This document shows positions 1 through 6,081 of a DNA stretch of 9,214 bases, piece after piece. Source of the DNA: Bacillota bacterium. GTDB lineage: Bacteria; Bacillota; Clostridia; Oscillospirales; Oscillospiraceae. The translations under genes were made by a program, and so were the position numbers. The notes beneath the pieces were generated by a model. That model saw only the letters and a list, made by a program, of their open reading frames with translations, was not told where the DNA came from and did no database searches. The stretch is taken from positions 1 to 9,214 of the forward strand of contig JAEWML010000259.1 of assembly GCA_023393155.1 (NCBI GenBank). Reading direction: 5' to 3'. Numbering within the stretch: position 1 is the first letter of the stretch; every line of letters begins with the position of its first letter.

Positions 1-131
1 GCCGCGGTTTCCATCAGGGCCACCATAAACGGCGTGCCAAACACCGGCAGCGCGCCGGACCCGGCGGCGGAGGCGGTCAGCGCGTCCGTGACCACCTGCT
101 CCCTGCGGTGGGTTGTTCCGATTGTTACCAT
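1..131 (-). CDS. Thioesterase family protein, hotdog fold (partial, C-terminus beyond window)
   Basis: Only the first 43 codons are present; the gene runs off the left edge. The translation starts MVTIGTTHRREQ and continues with a TASAAGSGALPVFGTP segment (about residues 19-34) and then MVALMETA. An N-terminal strand followed by 'GSG-LPV-TP-M-ALME-A' is typical of small hotdog acyl-CoA thioesterases of the fluoroacetyl-CoA thioesterase (FlK)-like type. These are cytosolic and hydrolyse short acyl-CoA esters; the actual substrate cannot be inferred. The ATG at 131 is supported by an AAAGGAG ribosome binding site (147-141 on the minus strand) with a 9-nt spacer. The gene has its own promoter just downstream of the polyamine operon terminator, so it is probably a separate transcription unit. 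The catalytic part of the fold lies outside the window. Confidence 0.78.
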   Translation of the reverse strand, partial: MVTIGTTHRREQVVTDALTASAAGSGALPVFGTPFMVALMETA

Positions 132-169
132 TTGTGCATTCTCCTTTGTGTGTTGAATTGTGTGTGTTC

Positions 170-198
170 ATTATACCGATAAGCCCTTTGCCTTACAA
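170..198 (-). promoter_or_regulatory. Sigma-A promoter for the thioesterase gene
   Basis: On the minus strand, a TTGTAA -35 box (198-193) and a perfect TATAAT -10 box (175-170) are separated by exactly 17 nt. Transcription would start near 163, leaving about a 32-nt leader before the ATG at 131. An inverted repeat (gccctt at 183-188, aagggc at 197-202) overlaps the -35 box and could be an operator; that role is inferred. Confidence 0.8.
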
Positions 199-209
199 GG
201 GCAAAAGCG

Positions 210-237
210 AAAAAACCGGATGGGACCGGCTTTTTTT
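210..237 (-). terminator. Intrinsic terminator of the potABCD operon
   Basis: Read on the minus strand, A7-GCCGG is followed by loop TCCCAT, then CCGG and a run of six T (215-210). The CCGG/CCGG core is extended by a G·U wobble (230/215) and A-U pairs, giving an A-tract/U-tract hairpin. On the plus strand the wobble becomes an A·C mismatch, so the structure fits minus-strand termination best. It lies about 60 nt past the potD stop codon. Confidence 0.72.
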
Positions 238-248
238 GGAGAATGCGG

Positions 249-283
249 GCGGCGGGGAAACCGAATTCCGGTTTCCCCGCCGC
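249..283 (-). repeat. Perfect 15-bp inverted repeat after potD
   Basis: The arms at 249-263 and 269-283 are perfectly complementary (left arm gcggcggggaaaccg) around a 5-nt loop at 264-268. The hairpin begins 16 nt after the potD stop codon on the minus strand. It lacks a U-tract of its own, and the U-tract hairpin at 210-237 follows. It probably works with that terminator or protects the 3' end of the pot mRNA from exonucleases; the role is inferred. Confidence 0.8.
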
Positions 284-299
284 TCTTAAATGACCGGGT

Positions 300-1370
300 T
301 TAAGCTTTCAGCCGCAGCCACTCGGAGTCGTAGAGCTTCAAGGTGGCCTCGGGCAGGTTCAAAAACGCCTCGCAGCCTGCCAGCACCTCATCCGAAGGAT
401 AAGCTACCGGGTCGGCGGTGATTTCCGCGTCCAGCGCTTCCTTGACGCTCAACAGGGGCGTGGAATAGCCGATGGCCTCGCAGTTGGCAACACCCACCTC
501 GGTGGAGCACATGAAGTTGATGAACTTTTCGGCATTCGATTGATTGGCGGCGCCCACGGGGATACACATGGCGTCGGTAAAAATGTTGGTCCCCTCGGAG
601 GGAAGCACGAAGGCAAGGTCTTCGTTGTTTGCGTGCATGGAAAGGTAGTCTCCCGCGTAATACACGCCCATGGCGGCTTCGCCGCCCTCCAGCTTGTCAA
701 AGATTTCGTCCATGACATAGGCCTGAACGATGCCGTCCTTCTTCTGCTGAATCAGAAGGTCCGTGGCCTCGGCAATCTGGGCCGGGTCGGTGGTGTTGTA
801 GGAGTAGCCAAGGGTTTTCAGCGCCACACCGATGGCGTCCCGGGAGTTGTTAATCATCAAAACCTGCCCCGCGTACTTTGTGTCAAACAGGGCCTGCCAG
901 CTGGTGATGGCCTCGTTCACCATGGACGTATTATAAATGATACCCACGGTGCCCCACATATAGGGAACGGAATAGGCGCTTTCCGGGTCATAAGCGGGAT
1001 TTAAAAAGTTGGGGTCCACGTCCGCTGCGTTGGGAATATTGTCAAAGTTCAAAGGCAGAAGCATCTCCTCGGCAATCAGGCGGGAGATCATATAGTCGGA
1101 GGGAATGATTACGTCATAGGAGTCTCCCTGCTTCAGGTTGGCATACAGCGTTTCGTTGTCAGGGCAGACGGTGTAGTTCACCTTAATGCCGGTTTCCTCC
1201 TGAAATTTTTCAATCACGTCCAGCGTCTCGTCCTGTCCGTCGGAAATATACTCGCCCCAGTTGAGAACGTTTATCTCCCCGTTGGGATGTTTGGCGGCGG
1301 AGCCGCCGCAGGCGGTGAGCAGGGGGCAGACCAAAAGGGCCGCCAAAGCCAGAGAGAGGATCTTTTTCAA
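300..1370 (-). CDS. potD: Spermidine/putrescine ABC transporter substrate-binding lipoprotein PotD
   Basis: This extracytoplasmic lipoprotein captures polyamines and hands them to PotBC. From the TTG at 1370 the product is 356 aa. It begins with a basic-hydrophobic signal peptide and a lipobox LLTAC whose lipidated cysteine is residue 21, followed by a CGGS linker. The mature protein opens with EINVLNWGEYI (about 32-42), the hallmark of the PotD/PotF binding-protein family. Further family features are SYDVIIPSDYMI, the PYMWGTVGI segment and a C-terminal LYDSEWLRLK. Length agrees with the family (about 350 aa). An upstream in-frame ATG at 1409 would add 13 residues (MPPYYNCKGEYEE) that spoil the signal peptide, and the AAAGGAG site (1388-1382) lies inside that extension, so I prefer TTG (11-nt spacer). 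It is the last gene of potABCD, separated from potC by 61 nt. The identity is secure; the exact polyamine preference is not. Confidence 0.93.
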   Translation of the reverse strand: MKKILSLALAALLVCPLLTACGGSAAKHPNGEINVLNWGEYISDGQDETLDVIEKFQEETGIKVNYTVCPDNETLYANLKQGDSYDVIIPSDYMISRLIAEEMLLPLNFDNIPNAADVDPNFLNPAYDPESAYSVPYMWGTVGIIYNTSMVNEAITSWQALFDTKYAGQVLMINNSRDAIGVALKTLGYSYNTTDPAQIAEATDLLIQQKKDGIVQAYVMDEIFDKLEGGEAAMGVYYAGDYLSMHANNEDLAFVLPSEGTNIFTDAMCIPVGAANQSNAEKFINFMCSTEVGVANCEAIGYSTPLLSVKEALDAEITADPVAYPSDEVLAGCEAFLNLPEATLKLYDSEWLRLKA

Positions 1371-1378
1371 TTCTTCAT
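1367..1378 (-). other. Three-codon minicistron overlapping the potD start
   Basis: An ATG 3 nt after the GGAG of the potD ribosome binding site reads ATG AAG AAT TGA (Met-Lys-Asn-stop). Its TGA overlaps the presumed TTG start of potD in the four bases TTGA. This layout could couple potD translation to termination on the minicistron. The alternative is a one-base loss at the start of an original MKKLKKI reading. The sequence is directly visible; the function is inferred. Confidence 0.4.
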
Positions 1379-1410
1379 ATTCTCCTTTGCAATTGTAGTA
1401 TGGGGGCAAA

Positions 1411-1425
1411 CGGCGCAGTGCGCCG
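1411..1425 (-). other. Intercistronic GC hairpin between potC and potD
   Basis: CGGCGC (1411-1416) and GCGCCG (1420-1425) form a 6-bp GC-only stem with a 3-nt loop. It begins 6 nt past the potC stop codon and ends about 40 nt before the potD start. On the minus strand it is followed only by TTTG, so it is at most a weak or partial terminator. Such hairpins can adjust mRNA stability between permease and binding-protein genes; that role here is inferred. Confidence 0.5.
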
Positions 1426-1431
1426 GAGCCT

Positions 1432-2289
1432 TCAGGTTTTTGGGGTCAGGGCGGCGCGCTGCCGCCGCACGGCGGAGTTCTGCCGGGACTGGCGCAGGTT
1501 CACGATCACCAGCAGCGCCAGCACCGAAATAAATAAAAGCGTGGAAATGGCGTTGATTTCCGGGCTGATTTTCCGCCTTGCCATGGAGTAAACCTCCATC
1601 GCAAGGGTGGAAACCTTGTTGCCCGCCGTGAAATAGGAAATCACGAAATCGTCCACCGACATGGTGAAGGCGATGATGGTCCCGTTGACAATGCCGGGCA
1701 TCAGGTCGGGGAGGATGACCTTGCGAAAGGCGTAAAAGCCCCGGGCGCCCAAATCCTGCGCCGCCTCGTAGATATGGGGATCCAATTGCCGCAGGCGGGG
1801 CATAACCGAGAGAATTACATAGGGGATATCAAAGGTCACATGGGCGATCAGCATGGTGCCGAAGCCCTTGGCCAGTGTGATGCCCGCAGCCTTGCCCACG
1901 GTGGCGTTGAACGCCCCGATAGCCAGCATGAACAAAAGGGACAACGACACGCCGGTGACAATATCCGCGTTGGTCAGGGGAATATTGTTAATGGTCATCA
2001 AAGTGTGGCGGCTGCGCCGCTTCATGGCCGCAAAGCCCATGGCTGCGGCGGTCCCCGCCACCATGGCGATGAGGGACGCCAACACGCTCACCAGCAGCGT
2101 GGTGCGCAGGGCGCTGAGAATCGCGTCGTCCTGAAACAGGCGGACGTACCATTGCAGAGAAAAGCCGCCCCACACCGTCCGGCTTTTCGTGGCGTTGAAG
2201 GAAAAGAAAATCAACACAAAAATCGGCGCGTAGAGAAACACGAAGGTCAGTGCCAGAAGCAGACGGTTGCCAAAATGGTTTTTCCTCAC
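1432..2289 (-). CDS. potC: Spermidine/putrescine ABC transporter permease PotC
   Basis: This is the second permease subunit of the polyamine importer, in the cytoplasmic membrane paired with PotB. The 285-aa product has about six membrane segments: about 8-30, 63-88, 108-125, 143-163, 200-220 and 248-264. The cytoplasmic EAA loop, [20 protein letters not shown] at about 175-194, contacts the ATPase PotA. The segment NIPLTNADIVTGVSL (about 102-116) and the SVDDFVISYFTAG stretch (about 211-223) are characteristic of PotC/YdcV-type permeases. The start is GTG at 2289, overlapping the TGA of potB as GTGA (4 nt). Its GGAGGAGG ribosome binding site lies inside the end of potB with about a 10-nt spacer. 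The C-terminus carries a short basic tail (RQSRQNSAVRRQRAALTPKT). The overlap implies translational coupling with potB and fixed permease stoichiometry. Confidence 0.93.
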   Translation of the reverse strand: MRKNHFGNRLLLALTFVFLYAPIFVLIFFSFNATKSRTVWGGFSLQWYVRLFQDDAILSALRTTLLVSVLASLIAMVAGTAAAMGFAAMKRRSRHTLMTINNIPLTNADIVTGVSLSLLFMLAIGAFNATVGKAAGITLAKGFGTMLIAHVTFDIPYVILSVMPRLRQLDPHIYEAAQDLGARGFYAFRKVILPDLMPGIVNGTIIAFTMSVDDFVISYFTAGNKVSTLAMEVYSMARRKISPEINAISTLLFISVLALLVIVNLRQSRQNSAVRRQRAALTPKT

Positions 2290-3131
2290 AGCAGCATCGC
2301 CTCCTCCTCGCCCTCGCCGAAGCGGTTCATCACGGCCATGGAGATCAGCACAATGGCCATCATCACAAGGGAGATGGCGGAGCCGAGATAGGGGTTGTAC
2401 GACCCGCCCAGAAACTGCGTTTCAATCAGGTCGCCCAGCAACGTCACCATGCCGCCGCCAAGCAGGCGGGAGATGGCAAAGGTGGCGACGGAGGGGACAA
2501 ATACCATCGTGACGCCGGAGAGAATACCGGGGACGGACAAAGGAAAGATCAGCCTGCGGAAAACCACGGCGCTGCTGGCGCCCAAGTCCTGCGCCGCCTC
2601 AATCAGCCGGGGATCAATTTTCTCAATCACCGTGAAAATGGGCAGAATCATAAAGGGCAGGTAGTTGTAAACCATACCCAGCACGATGGCCCCGCGGGTA
2701 TTAATCATGGGGAAATAGGTGAAATCCGTCCCGAACAGGCCGTTTACAAGCGCAATCAGGCCGATTTTCTGGAACAGGGTGTTCAAAAGCCCGGTGTTTT
2801 CCAGAATGGACATCCAGGAGTAGGTCTGGAGCAGAAAGTTCATCCACATGGGCAGCATAATCACAATCGTGGCGATGCGGCGCAGGCCGGGGCCTTCCCG
2901 GGCCAGAAACCAGGCCACGGGATAGCCGATCAGAATGCAGATCAGCGTGGCGATGGCCGCCAGCAGAAAAGACCGGCCAAACACAGCCGCATAGGTCCCC
3001 ATGGCGCGGAAGTTTTCCAGCGTAAAGCCGGAGCCGTTGTGAAAGGCGTAAATCAGCACCAGAATCAAAGGCGCCACCACGAAAATCGCCATCCATGCCA
3101 CATACGGCATAGCCAGCCCCTTATTCCTCAT
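2286..3131 (-). CDS. potB: Spermidine/putrescine ABC transporter permease PotB
   Basis: This is the first permease subunit of the polyamine importer. The 281-aa product has about six hydrophobic segments: about 10-30, 53-75, 86-105, 148-168, 203-222 and 250-268. The EAA loop [20 protein letters not shown] (about 178-197) docks onto PotA. The [15 protein letters not shown] segment (about 93-107) matches the PotB family, where 'R/N-Y-W' variants of this motif occur. The ATG at 3131 has a GGAGGG site (3145-3140) with an 8-nt spacer, located within the 3' end of potA, and the two genes overlap by 11 nt. The C-terminus ends in an acidic [10 protein letters not shown] stretch whose DNA supplies the ribosome binding site of potC. 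The family assignment is firm because all four Pot subunits are adjacent. Confidence 0.93.
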   Translation of the reverse strand: MRNKGLAMPYVAWMAIFVVAPLILVLIYAFHNGSGFTLENFRAMGTYAAVFGRSFLLAAIATLICILIGYPVAWFLAREGPGLRRIATIVIMLPMWMNFLLQTYSWMSILENTGLLNTLFQKIGLIALVNGLFGTDFTYFPMINTRGAIVLGMVYNYLPFMILPIFTVIEKIDPRLIEAAQDLGASSAVVFRRLIFPLSVPGILSGVTMVFVPSVATFAISRLLGGGMVTLLGDLIETQFLGGSYNPYLGSAISLVMMAIVLISMAVMNRFGEGEEEAMLL

Positions 3132-4317
3132 GGCCGCCGCCCTCCGGGGAATCCTCCTCCTCGTCCAGCGCCTCCGCGTCGGACAGCTCGTCGTATTCCT
3201 CGCTGTAAGAGCTGTAATCCCCGAATTTTCCGGAGTACGCGCTCTTTTTCATAATGTGGAACCCCTCCGGGTCGATTTTCACACCGATTTTCGCGCCGAC
3301 AGGGGAGTGGTCCGTGGTTTGAATCAACCACTTGAAGCCGCGGAAGTCCACAATGATGTCATACTGCATCCCCTTGAAGGTCACGTTGGTGACGGTGCCC
3401 ACAATCTGGCCCTGCTCCACGGGAACAATGTCGATATCCTCGGGCCGGACCACCACGTCCACCGGCTCGTTTGGTGTAAAGCCAGCGTCCACGCAGGGGA
3501 AGGTCTTGCCGTACAGCTTCACCAGCCTGTCTTCAAGCATCACGCCGTCGATAATATTGGATTCGCCGATAAAGTCCGCCACAAAGGCGTTTTTCGGCTC
3601 GTTATAGATGTCCTCCGGCGTGCCGATCTGCTGGATGGAGCCTTTGTCCATCACCACGATGGTGTCGGACATGGTGAGGGCCTCCTCCTGATCGTGGGTA
3701 ACATATATAAAGGTAATGCCCACCTGCTGTTGGATCTTTTTCAGCTCGATCTGCATGTCCTTGCGCAGCTTTAAATCCAGCGCGCCCAGAGGCTCGTCCA
3801 AAAGCAGCACCTTGGGCCGGTTTACCAGAGCCCGGGCGATGGCAACCCGCTGCTGCTGGCCGCCGGAAAGGGCGTCCGGCTTGCGGTGCTCAAAGCCGAG
3901 GAGGCTGACGGTTTCCAGCATTTCCAGAACCTGCCGCTTGATTTCAGTCTCCGAGAGCTTCACCGTCCGCTTTCCGGAGGGGTTTGCAGGGTCGGGAACG
4001 CGCTTCATCCGCAGGCCGAAGGCCACGTTTTCAAACACGTTCATGTTGGGAAACAGGGCGTATTTCTGGAACACCGTGTTAATCTGCCGCTGATAGGGCG
4101 GAACGTCATTAATCCTCACACCGTCGAACAGGACATCTCCCGACGTTGGCGTCGTGAAACCCCCGATGATACGCAGCGTCGTGGTCTTGCCACAGCCGCT
4201 GGGTCCAAGCAGTGTGAGGAATTCTTTGTCATTGATGTAAAGATTTAAGTGATCGAGAACAAGCTCGTCGTCAAACGCCATGCAGAGGTCCCGCAGGCGA
4301 ATCAACTCTTTGGACAT
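3121..4317 (-). CDS. potA: Spermidine/putrescine ABC transporter ATP-binding protein PotA
   Basis: This cytoplasmic ATPase powers polyamine import through PotBC. The 398-aa product has an ABC domain (about 5-240) with Walker [10 protein letters not shown] (38-46), Q-loop glutamine 84, signature LSGGQQQ (150-156), Walker B VLLLDEP (170-176) and switch histidine 208 (THDQEEAL). A TOBE-type regulatory domain follows (about 285-355, containing [11 protein letters not shown]). Two oddities are visible. A roughly 15-residue insertion, [16 protein letters not shown] (108-123), sits in the helical subdomain before the signature motif. A strongly acidic tail (about 373-398, [14 protein letters not shown]) extends past the usual end of the family. 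The ATG at 4317 has a GGGAGG site (4327-4322) with a 4-nt gap. It is the first gene of the operon and has its own promoter at 4410-4438. Its stop lies inside potB. Confidence 0.95.
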   Translation of the reverse strand: MSKELIRLRDLCMAFDDELVLDHLNLYINDKEFLTLLGPSGCGKTTTLRIIGGFTTPTSGDVLFDGVRINDVPPYQRQINTVFQKYALFPNMNVFENVAFGLRMKRVPDPANPSGKRTVKLSETEIKRQVLEMLETVSLLGFEHRKPDALSGGQQQRVAIARALVNRPKVLLLDEPLGALDLKLRKDMQIELKKIQQQVGITFIYVTHDQEEALTMSDTIVVMDKGSIQQIGTPEDIYNEPKNAFVADFIGESNIIDGVMLEDRLVKLYGKTFPCVDAGFTPNEPVDVVVRPEDIDIVPVEQGQIVGTVTNVTFKGMQYDIIVDFRGFKWLIQTTDHSPVGAKIGVKIDPEGFHIMKKSAYSGKFGDYSSYSEEYDELSDAEALDEEEDSPEGGGHEE

Positions 4318-4352
4318 TTATCCTCCCCCGTTTCTACAATTGATAAAATAAA

Positions 4353-4428
4353 AGCGCCTCTTTTCTCAGTTGAGGGGGAACCTTTCTCGTTGAAATTCGG
4401 CAATTACAAACTATATCGAAAAGGCGCT
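4353..4428 (-). terminator. Wide inverted repeat with T-rich tail, possible terminator of the pseudouridine synthase gene
   Basis: On the minus strand AGCGCCTTTT (4428-4419) can pair with AAGAGGCGCT (4362-4353) as ten consecutive pairs including one G·U. A T-rich tract, TTTATTTTA (4352-4344), follows the right arm. The 56-nt loop is long for an intrinsic terminator, although short internal pairings (for example CTC/GAG around AACT) are possible. The left arm lies upstream of the predicted potA start site, so only read-through RNA would contain both arms. The pairing is visible; the terminator role is inferred. Confidence 0.45.
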
Positions 4429-4438
4429 GAAAAGTCAA
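4410..4438 (-). promoter_or_regulatory. Sigma-A promoter of potABCD
   Basis: On the minus strand, TTGACT (4438-4433) and TATAGT (4415-4410) are separated by exactly 17 nt. The -35 box overlaps the TGA stop codon (4437-4435) of the pseudouridine synthase gene. Transcription should begin near 4403, giving a leader of about 86 nt before potA. The spacer contains one arm of the wide inverted repeat at 4353-4428. Confidence 0.8.
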
Positions 4439-5394
4439 GGAAAATAGCGATTTTTGAACGGAATATTTTCTACCCGCAAAACCTTGCCCCGCAGGTACTG
4501 AAGAAGTCCCGCGTCCGACTGAAAATCAAACGCCAATTGATAGGACCAAAGGCACTGCTTTTGTTCCCCGTAGCGCCGGTTTACCTCGCCCCGGCCGTAT
4601 TTGCCGTCTCCCAGCAGGGGGCAGCCGATTTCCGCCATGGAGACGCGGATTTGATGGGTCCTGCCCGTCAAAAGCTCGCACTCCACCAGAGACAGCTCGC
4701 CCTTCGTCTGCAAGGTTTTGTAATAGGTAACGGCGCTGCGCCCGCCGGGGATGGGCCGGCGGTAGAAGGAAACCTCTTTTTTTCGCTCATCCTTTAAAAG
4801 AAAGCCCTCGATTTTACCGGCGGAGGGTCTGGGATTTCCCACTGCTACGCACAGATAGGTCTTTCTCAGCTCGTGGGTGCGGATTTTGTCGTTGACAATC
4901 CGCAGCGTCTCCGCGTTTTTCGCGGCGATGACAATGCCGCCGGTGTTGCGGTCGATGCGGTTGCAAAGGGCCGGGGCGAAGGAGTTTTCCTCCGCCGGGG
5001 CCCACTCGTGCTGCTGATAAAGGTACGCCTGAATGTGGTGGACCAGCGTGTTCACCTTTTCCGTTTCGTCGGCGTGGACCACAAGGCCCGGACGCTTGTT
5101 CACGAGCAAGAGGTTTTCATCCTCATATACAATGTCGAGCTGGGGGCGGAAGGCGGCTAGAAACTTGTCCTCCTCTGCGTCCGGCTCCTGAAAAAACTCG
5201 TCGTTTACGTACATCTGCACAAGGTCGCCCAGTTCCAGCCGGACCTCCCGCTTTGCGCCCTTGCCGTTGACTTTCACCCGCTTGAGGCGGATATATTTCT
5301 GAACCAGGGCGGGGGGCAGGGCGGGCGCGGCTTTGGCCGTAAACCGGTCCAGCCGCTGTCCGGCGTCGTTTTTGTTGATGGTAAATTCCCGCAT
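4435..5394 (-). CDS. RluA-family RNA pseudouridine synthase
   Basis: This enzyme isomerises specific uridines in RNA, most likely ribosomal, to pseudouridine. The 319-aa product has an N-terminal S4-like RNA-binding region (about 1-63, with RLDRFTAKAAPALPPALVQK and RVKVNG). The catalytic domain carries LLLVNKRPGLVVHA (95-108), the active-site motif NRIDRNTGGI (145-154) with catalytic aspartate 148, RKTYLCVAVG (177-186) and LTGRTHQIRV (242-251). The active-site motif differs from the common HRLDRxTSG in having Asn for His and Gly for Ser; I recall this variant from clostridial RluA paralogues. A longer reading from 5484 would run through its own promoter and the divergent promoter. The ATG at 5394 is preceded by GGAGG with a 5-nt gap, so I use it. 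The exact target position cannot be told, so no RluA, RluC or RluD symbol is given. Confidence 0.9.
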   Translation of the reverse strand: MREFTINKNDAGQRLDRFTAKAAPALPPALVQKYIRLKRVKVNGKGAKREVRLELGDLVQMYVNDEFFQEPDAEEDKFLAAFRPQLDIVYEDENLLLVNKRPGLVVHADETEKVNTLVHHIQAYLYQQHEWAPAEENSFAPALCNRIDRNTGGIVIAAKNAETLRIVNDKIRTHELRKTYLCVAVGNPRPSAGKIEGFLLKDERKKEVSFYRRPIPGGRSAVTYYKTLQTKGELSLVECELLTGRTHQIRVSMAEIGCPLLGDGKYGRGEVNRRYGEQKQCLWSYQLAFDFQSDAGLLQYLRGKVLRVENIPFKNRYFP

Positions 5395-5422
5395 AGGACC
5401 CTCCAAATATCGGTATAGGCAC

Positions 5423-5450
5423 ATTGTAGCCGATTTTGGGAAAAAAGCAA
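5423..5450 (-). promoter_or_regulatory. Probable promoter of the pseudouridine synthase gene
   Basis: On the minus strand, TTGCTT (5450-5445) and TACAAT (5428-5423) are separated by 16 nt. The start site would fall near 5416, giving a leader of about 22 nt that contains the GGAGG site. It is weaker than the divergent promoter about 20 bp away. Confidence 0.55.
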
Positions 5451-5468
5451 GGAAATCTGAAAAAGTAT

Positions 5469-5497
5469 TTGACAAGTCTTTCAATATCCATTATAAT
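5469..5497 (+). promoter_or_regulatory. Perfect consensus sigma-A promoter of yceD-rpmF
   Basis: TTGACA (5469-5474) and TATAAT (5492-5497) are both exact consensus hexamers with the ideal 17-nt spacer. Transcription should begin near 5504, leaving a leader of about 20 nt before yceD. Such strength suits a ribosomal-protein operon. Confidence 0.93.
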
Positions 5498-5524
5498 ACT
5501 GCTCGTGTCATTGCGAGGTGAGCT

Positions 5525-6025
5525 ATGCGTTTAGACCTAAAACCTATTTTGAATTTCCCCGGAAAATCCTTGGATTTTCAATTTTCCATGGACCTGTCCG
5601 ACGCGGAGCTGAACGGTCAGTATCCCGTGGGGGAGCCGGTTGCGGTGAAAGGGTCCGTGCGCAACAGCGCGGGCGCGCTGGAGCTGAACATGACTGCATC
5701 CGCCACGCTGGACGCCGCCTGCGACCGCTGTACAAAACCTATCCGGATTCCCAAGGAAGTGGAGTTCTCCTGCCTGCTGGCGGAGGAGCTGGAAAACGGG
5801 GAAAACGACGAGATTGTTTTGCTGGAAAACGGCGAGGTGGATGTGGGCGAGCTGGCCCGCACCGCGTTCATTCTTGAGATGGACGCCAAATTTTTGTGTT
5901 CTGAAGATTGCAAAGGACTTTGCTCCCGCTGCGGCGCCGACCTGAACCTCGGTCCCTGCGGCTGCAAGAAGGACGCGGACCCGCGTTTTGCGGCCCTTGC
6001 AAAGCTTTTGGAGAGCAACCAATAA
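5525..6025 (+). CDS. yceD: YceD/DUF177 family protein, 23S rRNA accumulation factor homologue
   Basis: The 166-aa cytosolic protein belongs to the DUF177/YceD family, which almost always sits directly upstream of rpmF. The plant and E. coli members are linked to 23S rRNA accumulation and large-subunit assembly. Visible signatures are the first cysteine pair CDRC (66-69) after a beta-rich N-terminus, the acidic stretch LAEELENGENDE (85-96), and a C-terminal cysteine cluster. That cluster is C125, C129, C133, C136, C145 and C147 (SEDCKGLCSRCG, then PCGC), suggesting metal binding as in many Gram-positive members. The ATG at 5525 has a GAGGTG ribosome binding site with a 4-nt gap. The gene follows a perfect consensus promoter and is 56 nt from rpmF, so the two are cotranscribed. 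The biochemical activity of the family is not settled. Confidence 0.9.
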   Translation: MRLDLKPILNFPGKSLDFQFSMDLSDAELNGQYPVGEPVAVKGSVRNSAGALELNMTASATLDAACDRCTKPIRIPKEVEFSCLLAEELENGENDEIVLLENGEVDVGELARTAFILEMDAKFLCSEDCKGLCSRCGADLNLGPCGCKKDADPRFAALAKLLESNQ

Positions 6026-6037
6026 ATACGTAACAAG

Positions 6038-6061
6038 AGCGGAGAGGCCAAGGCTCCCGCT
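6038..6061 (+). other. Hairpin in the yceD-rpmF intercistronic gap
   Basis: AGCGG (6038-6042) and GAG (6044-6046) pair with CTCCCGCT (6054-6061), giving eight pairs with a bulged A at 6043 and a 7-nt loop. There is no T-tract after it, so it is not an intrinsic terminator. It lies just upstream of the AGGAGGTG site of rpmF and could adjust L32 translation or mRNA processing; that is inference. Confidence 0.5.
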
Positions 6062-6081
6062 GATCTGAAGGAGGTGTCATC

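Noticed and set aside
2250..3254. Long open plus-strand frame opposite potB (334 codons), and similar frames opposite potA (3130-3774) and potC (1774-2391)
   Set aside because: These are antisense shadows of well-supported pot genes. The products are low-complexity, rich in His, Gly, Gln and Arg, and resemble no family.
4318..4409. Riboswitch or attenuator in the potA leader
   Set aside because: The leader is only about 86 nt and I can fit no known riboswitch core. The strongest pairing uses an arm upstream of the predicted start site, so it would be absent from the normal transcript.
5395..5484. Longer N-terminus for the RluA-family protein (start at 5484)
   Set aside because: It would overlap both divergent promoters. 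The 30 added residues are not family-like, and ATG 5394 has an ideal GGAGG site.
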